The translations under genes were made by a program, and so were the position numbers. Under the pieces are notes generated by a model. That model did no database searches, had not been told where the DNA came from, and saw nothing but the letters and a program-made list of their open reading frames with translations. A DNA stretch of 5,509 bases from Opitutaceae bacterium (GTDB lineage Bacteria; Verrucomicrobiota; Verrucomicrobiia; Opitutales; Opitutaceae), in contig JAITDF010000432.1 of the NCBI GenBank assembly GCA_031282705.1, positions 1 to 5,509 on the forward strand. The letters run 5' to 3'. Shown piece by piece: positions 3,267 to 5,509 of the stretch; positions within the stretch are counted from its first letter, which is position 1; each line of letters opens with the position of its first letter.

Positions 3267-5509
3267 ATGAACCAAGCCTCTCCGTCCCATTATTACTTCG
3301 TCGCCCTCGCATGGTTGCTGGCCCTGCTGGGGGCCGTCCACGCCGCCGCCGCCACGGCGGACGAAATCGCCGCCCTGCGCAACCAGGCCGTCGCCGGCTC
3401 GCCCTCCGCCCAATACAACCTCGGCCTCATTTATCTGAACCAGGAGGAATCCGCCTACGACCCGGCCGAGGGCTACGCCTGGATGCAGCTCGCCTCCGAA
3501 AACGGCGTCACCGGGTTGTCCCTCGGCGCCTTTTCGGCCCGGCTCGACGCCGCCCAGTCCGAGCGCGCCACCAAACGCCTCGCCGAACTCCGCGCCGCCG
3601 TCACCGCGGCGCGGCCCGCCCGCCCGCCCGTCGTCTCCGCCTCCCCCGTCAGCGCCGCGCCGCTCGCCGCGCCGCGGCCGGGCCCGGTCGCCGCCGCCGG
3701 CCCCGCCTCCCAGGGCGCCTCCGCCGTGAACGATCTCGCCGCCATGATGGAGTCGCTCATCGCGGAAAACAAAAAGCTCAAGGCCGCCCTCGTCGCGCAG
3801 GAAAACCGCCAGTCCATTCTCCAGCAGGAACTCTCCGCCGCCCGGCTCGACGCCGCCCAGTCCGCCGCCAACGAGAAAAAGAAAAACGAAAACACCGCCC
3901 GCGACCTCGCCTCCGCCCGTCAGTCCCTCGCCGCGCTGGAGAAAAAAAACGCCGCCCTCGCCACCGAGGCCGCCGGCCTCGCCGGGCAGCTTGCGCAAAC
4001 CCGCGCCGCCGCCGACCAGGCCAGCGGCGAATCGCTCAAGGAACTCGACACCCTGCGCGCCGCCCAGGCCGCCCTCACCCGCCAGAACACCGGCCTCGCC
4101 GAAAAACTCGCCGCCGCCGAAAAACTCGCCGCCGAACTCGAAGCCTCCAAACGCAGCCTTCAGGACGCGCGCGCCTCCCACGCCGAGGCCGCCGCCCTCC
4201 TCGACTCCACCCGCACCCAGCTCGACGCGGTGCGCAAGGAAAACACCAGCCTCGCCCGGCAACTCGCCGCCAGCCAGTCCGCCGCCACCCTCGCCTCCTC
4301 CCAAGGCTCCGCCACCAGCCGCCAGCTTGAAGAATCCCAGCGCGAACTCGAAACCCTCCGCGCCGCCGCCGACCAGTCCGCCCGCGAAACCAAAACCCTC
4401 CAGCGCCAGCTTGCCGGCCTCCAGCAACAATTCGACGCCGCCACCGCCGACGCCGGCGCGAAACAGGAAAAACTCGCCGCCCTCGAAACAAAGACCGCCG
4501 GCCTCCGCGACCAGCTCGCCGCCCTCGGCGCCGAACTCGAAACCACCAAGACCGCCTCCGGCGCCTCCGGCGAAGCCGCCGCCAAGGCCATCGCCGGCCT
4601 CCGCGAACAGCTCGACGCCGCGCAGCAGCAACTCGCCGCCGCCGGCGCCGCCAACACCCGGCTCACCGATGACGCCGCCGCCCTCCGCGACCAGGTTGCC
4701 GCGCTCGGCGCCGAACTGGAAACAACCAAAACGTCCGCCGGCGCCGCCGCCGAAACCGCCGCGCAAACCATCGGCCGGCTCCAGTCCCGCCTCGCCGACC
4801 GCCAGCAGCAACTCGACGCCGCCACCGCCGACGCCGGCGCGAAGCAGGAGAAAATCGCCGGCCTCGAAACAAAAACCGCCGACTTGGAAACCCGCCTCGC
4901 CGACCTCCAGACTCGCGCCGTCTCCTCCGACGAAGCCGCCGCCAAGGCCATCGCCGGACTCCGCGACCAGCTCGCCGGCCGCCAGCAGCAACTCGACGCC
5001 GCCCTCGCCGACGCCGGCGCGAAGCAGGAGAAAATCGCCGCGCTCGAAACCAAAACCGCCGACCTCGAAACAAAGACTGCCGCGCTCGAAACCCGGCTCG
5101 CCGAAACCGCCGCCGACCGCGACGAGACCGCGCGCCGGCTTGCCGCGTCGCAGGAGCAGGCCGCCGGTCTGGCCGGCGATTCCGCCGCCCTCCGCGACCG
5201 GCTCGCCGCGCTCGGCGCCGAACTCGAAACAATCAAGACCGCCGCCGGCGCCGATGGCGAAGCCGCCGCCAAAACCATCGCCGGACTCCGCGAACAGCTC
5301 GACTCCGCGCAACAACAACTCGCCGCCGCCGGCGAAACCGCCGCGCAAACCATCGGCCAGCTCCAGTCCCGCCTCGCCGACCGCCAGCGGCAACTCGACG
5401 CCGCCACCGCCGACGCCGGCGCAAAGCAGGAAAAAATCGCCGGCCTCGAAACAAAGACCGCCGACTTGGAAACCCAGCTCGCCGACCTCCAGACCCGCGC
5501 CGTTTCCTC
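3267..5509 (+). CDS. Exported Sel1-repeat protein with long repetitive coiled coil (partial, runs off right edge)
   Basis: The frame is open for 747 codons with no stop before the edge. Residues 11-24 (FVALAWLLALLGAV) form a hydrophobic segment followed by HAAAAT, a plausible signal peptide cut near VHA, though its n-region has no Lys or Arg. Residues about 41-80 (AVAGSPSAQYNLGLIYL to GYAWMQLASENG) match a Sel1-like/TPR-type repeat. A Pro/Ala/Val linker follows (about 115-150), and from about 153 onward the protein is Ala/Leu/Glu/Gln/Lys/Thr-rich heptad-like sequence typical of a coiled coil. It has no Cys, and after residue 90 Phe389 is the only aromatic residue. Parts recur at 60-codon spacing. 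In-frame ATGs at 3243 and 3249 are also possible; none has a strong ribosome site, and 3267 gives the most compact leader. A periplasmic or envelope scaffolding role is likely by inference; the specific function is unknown. Confidence 0.85.
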   Translation, partial: MNQASPSHYYFVALAWLLALLGAVHAAAATADEIAALRNQAVAGSPSAQYNLGLIYLNQEESAYDPAEGYAWMQLASENGVTGLSLGAFSARLDAAQSERATKRLAELRAAVTAARPARPPVVSASPVSAAPLAAPRPGPVAAAGPASQGASAVNDLAAMMESLIAENKKLKAALVAQENRQSILQQELSAARLDAAQSAANEKKKNENTARDLASARQSLAALEKKNAALATEAAGLAGQLAQTRAAADQASGESLKELDTLRAAQAALTRQNTGLAEKLAAAEKLAAELEASKRSLQDARASHAEAAALLDSTRTQLDAVRKENTSLARQLAASQSAATLASSQGSATSRQLEESQRELETLRAAADQSARETKTLQRQLAGLQQQFDAATADAGAKQEKLAALETKTAGLRDQLAALGAELETTKTASGASGEAAAKAIAGLREQLDAAQQQLAAAGAANTRLTDDAAALRDQVAALGAELETTKTSAGAAAETAAQTIGRLQSRLADRQQQLDAATADAGAKQEKIAGLETKTADLETRLADLQTRAVSSDEAAAKAIAGLRDQLAGRQQQLDAALADAGAKQEKIAALETKTADLETKTAALETRLAETAADRDETARRLAASQEQAAGLAGDSAALRDRLAALGAELETIKTAAGADGEAAAKTIAGLREQLDSAQQQLAAAGETAAQTIGQLQSRLADRQRQLDAATADAGAKQEKIAGLETKTADLETQLADLQTRAVS
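4503..5509 (+). repeat. Modular coding repeats in the coiled-coil gene (60-codon and 194-codon spacing)
   Basis: Blocks recur at fixed offsets. LRDQLAALGAELETTKT at 4503 recurs at 4683 (180 bp), and as LRDRLAALGAELETIKT at 5190. The block starting QQQLDA at 4801 recurs at 4981 (180 bp). EAAAKAIAGLR at about 4571 recurs at 4931 (360 bp). The longest copy is 4752-4927 against 5334-5509, offset 582 bp. It is nearly identical, starts ETAAQTIG and is cut by the window edge. Offsets are all multiples of three, so the reading frame and the approximate coiled-coil pattern are kept. This pattern indicates growth by internal duplication with later small deletions. Confidence 0.85.

Noticed and set aside
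3311..4330. A 339-residue plus-strand ORF rich in Arg and Pro.
   Set aside because: It is an out-of-frame shadow of the same GC-rich coding sequence, with composition typical of a shifted frame and no domain.
3183..5393. A 736-residue antisense ORF opposite the coiled-coil gene, very rich in Gly, Glu, Leu and Phe.
   Set aside because: It is the mirror of GCC/CTC/GAA-type codons of the plus-strand gene (GGC, GAG, TTC). It has no recognisable domain, and the plus-strand frame has a leader, a Sel1-like repeat and heptads.

Overview
The window is high-GC bacterial DNA whose coding regions strongly prefer C-ending codons such as GCC and CTC. The long Ala/Glu/Gln coiled-coil protein, the poor Shine-Dalgarno sites at several genes and the repeat-rich spacer suggest a Verrucomicrobiota member, perhaps Opitutaceae-like. 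That placement is inference only, because there is no rRNA or other marker gene here.

Layout. Positions 1-1691 on the minus strand read, in transcription order: a class II Fic-domain protein (1691-582); a previously uncalled 49-residue basic ORF that overlaps the fic stop by ATGA (585-436); a 52-codon stub carrying only the N-terminal Rossmann motif of an SDR/epimerase (415-257); and the first 86 codons of a DUF1016/YhcG-type nuclease, whose ATG overlaps the stub's stop, again by ATGA (260 to the left edge). The block is nearly gapless and looks like an accessory cassette. Upstream on the same strand, after a 137-base A/T-richer gap, lies a complete 351-residue NAD-dependent epimerase of the CDP-paratose/tyvelose 2-epimerase type (2884-1829). 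It belongs to nucleotide-sugar metabolism for surface polysaccharide. The SDR stub beyond the fic block may be what remains of a second sugar enzyme once next to the epimerase.

Positions 2885-3266 form a 382-base gap between divergent genes. It is a patchwork of short tandem, direct and inverted repeats with no convincing gene. From 3267 to the right edge the plus strand carries an open gene for an apparently exported protein: an N-terminal hydrophobic segment, one Sel1-like repeat, a Pro/Ala linker, and then more than 590 residues of Ala-rich coiled coil with internal repeats of about 60 codons. It has no stop in the window.

The most interesting points are the packed fic / small ORF / SDR stub / yhcG block, the Phe in place of the catalytic Tyr in the epimerase, the modular repeats of the coiled-coil gene, and the layered repeats of the divergent spacer. 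No tRNA, rRNA, CRISPR array, transposase or convincing terminator was seen.
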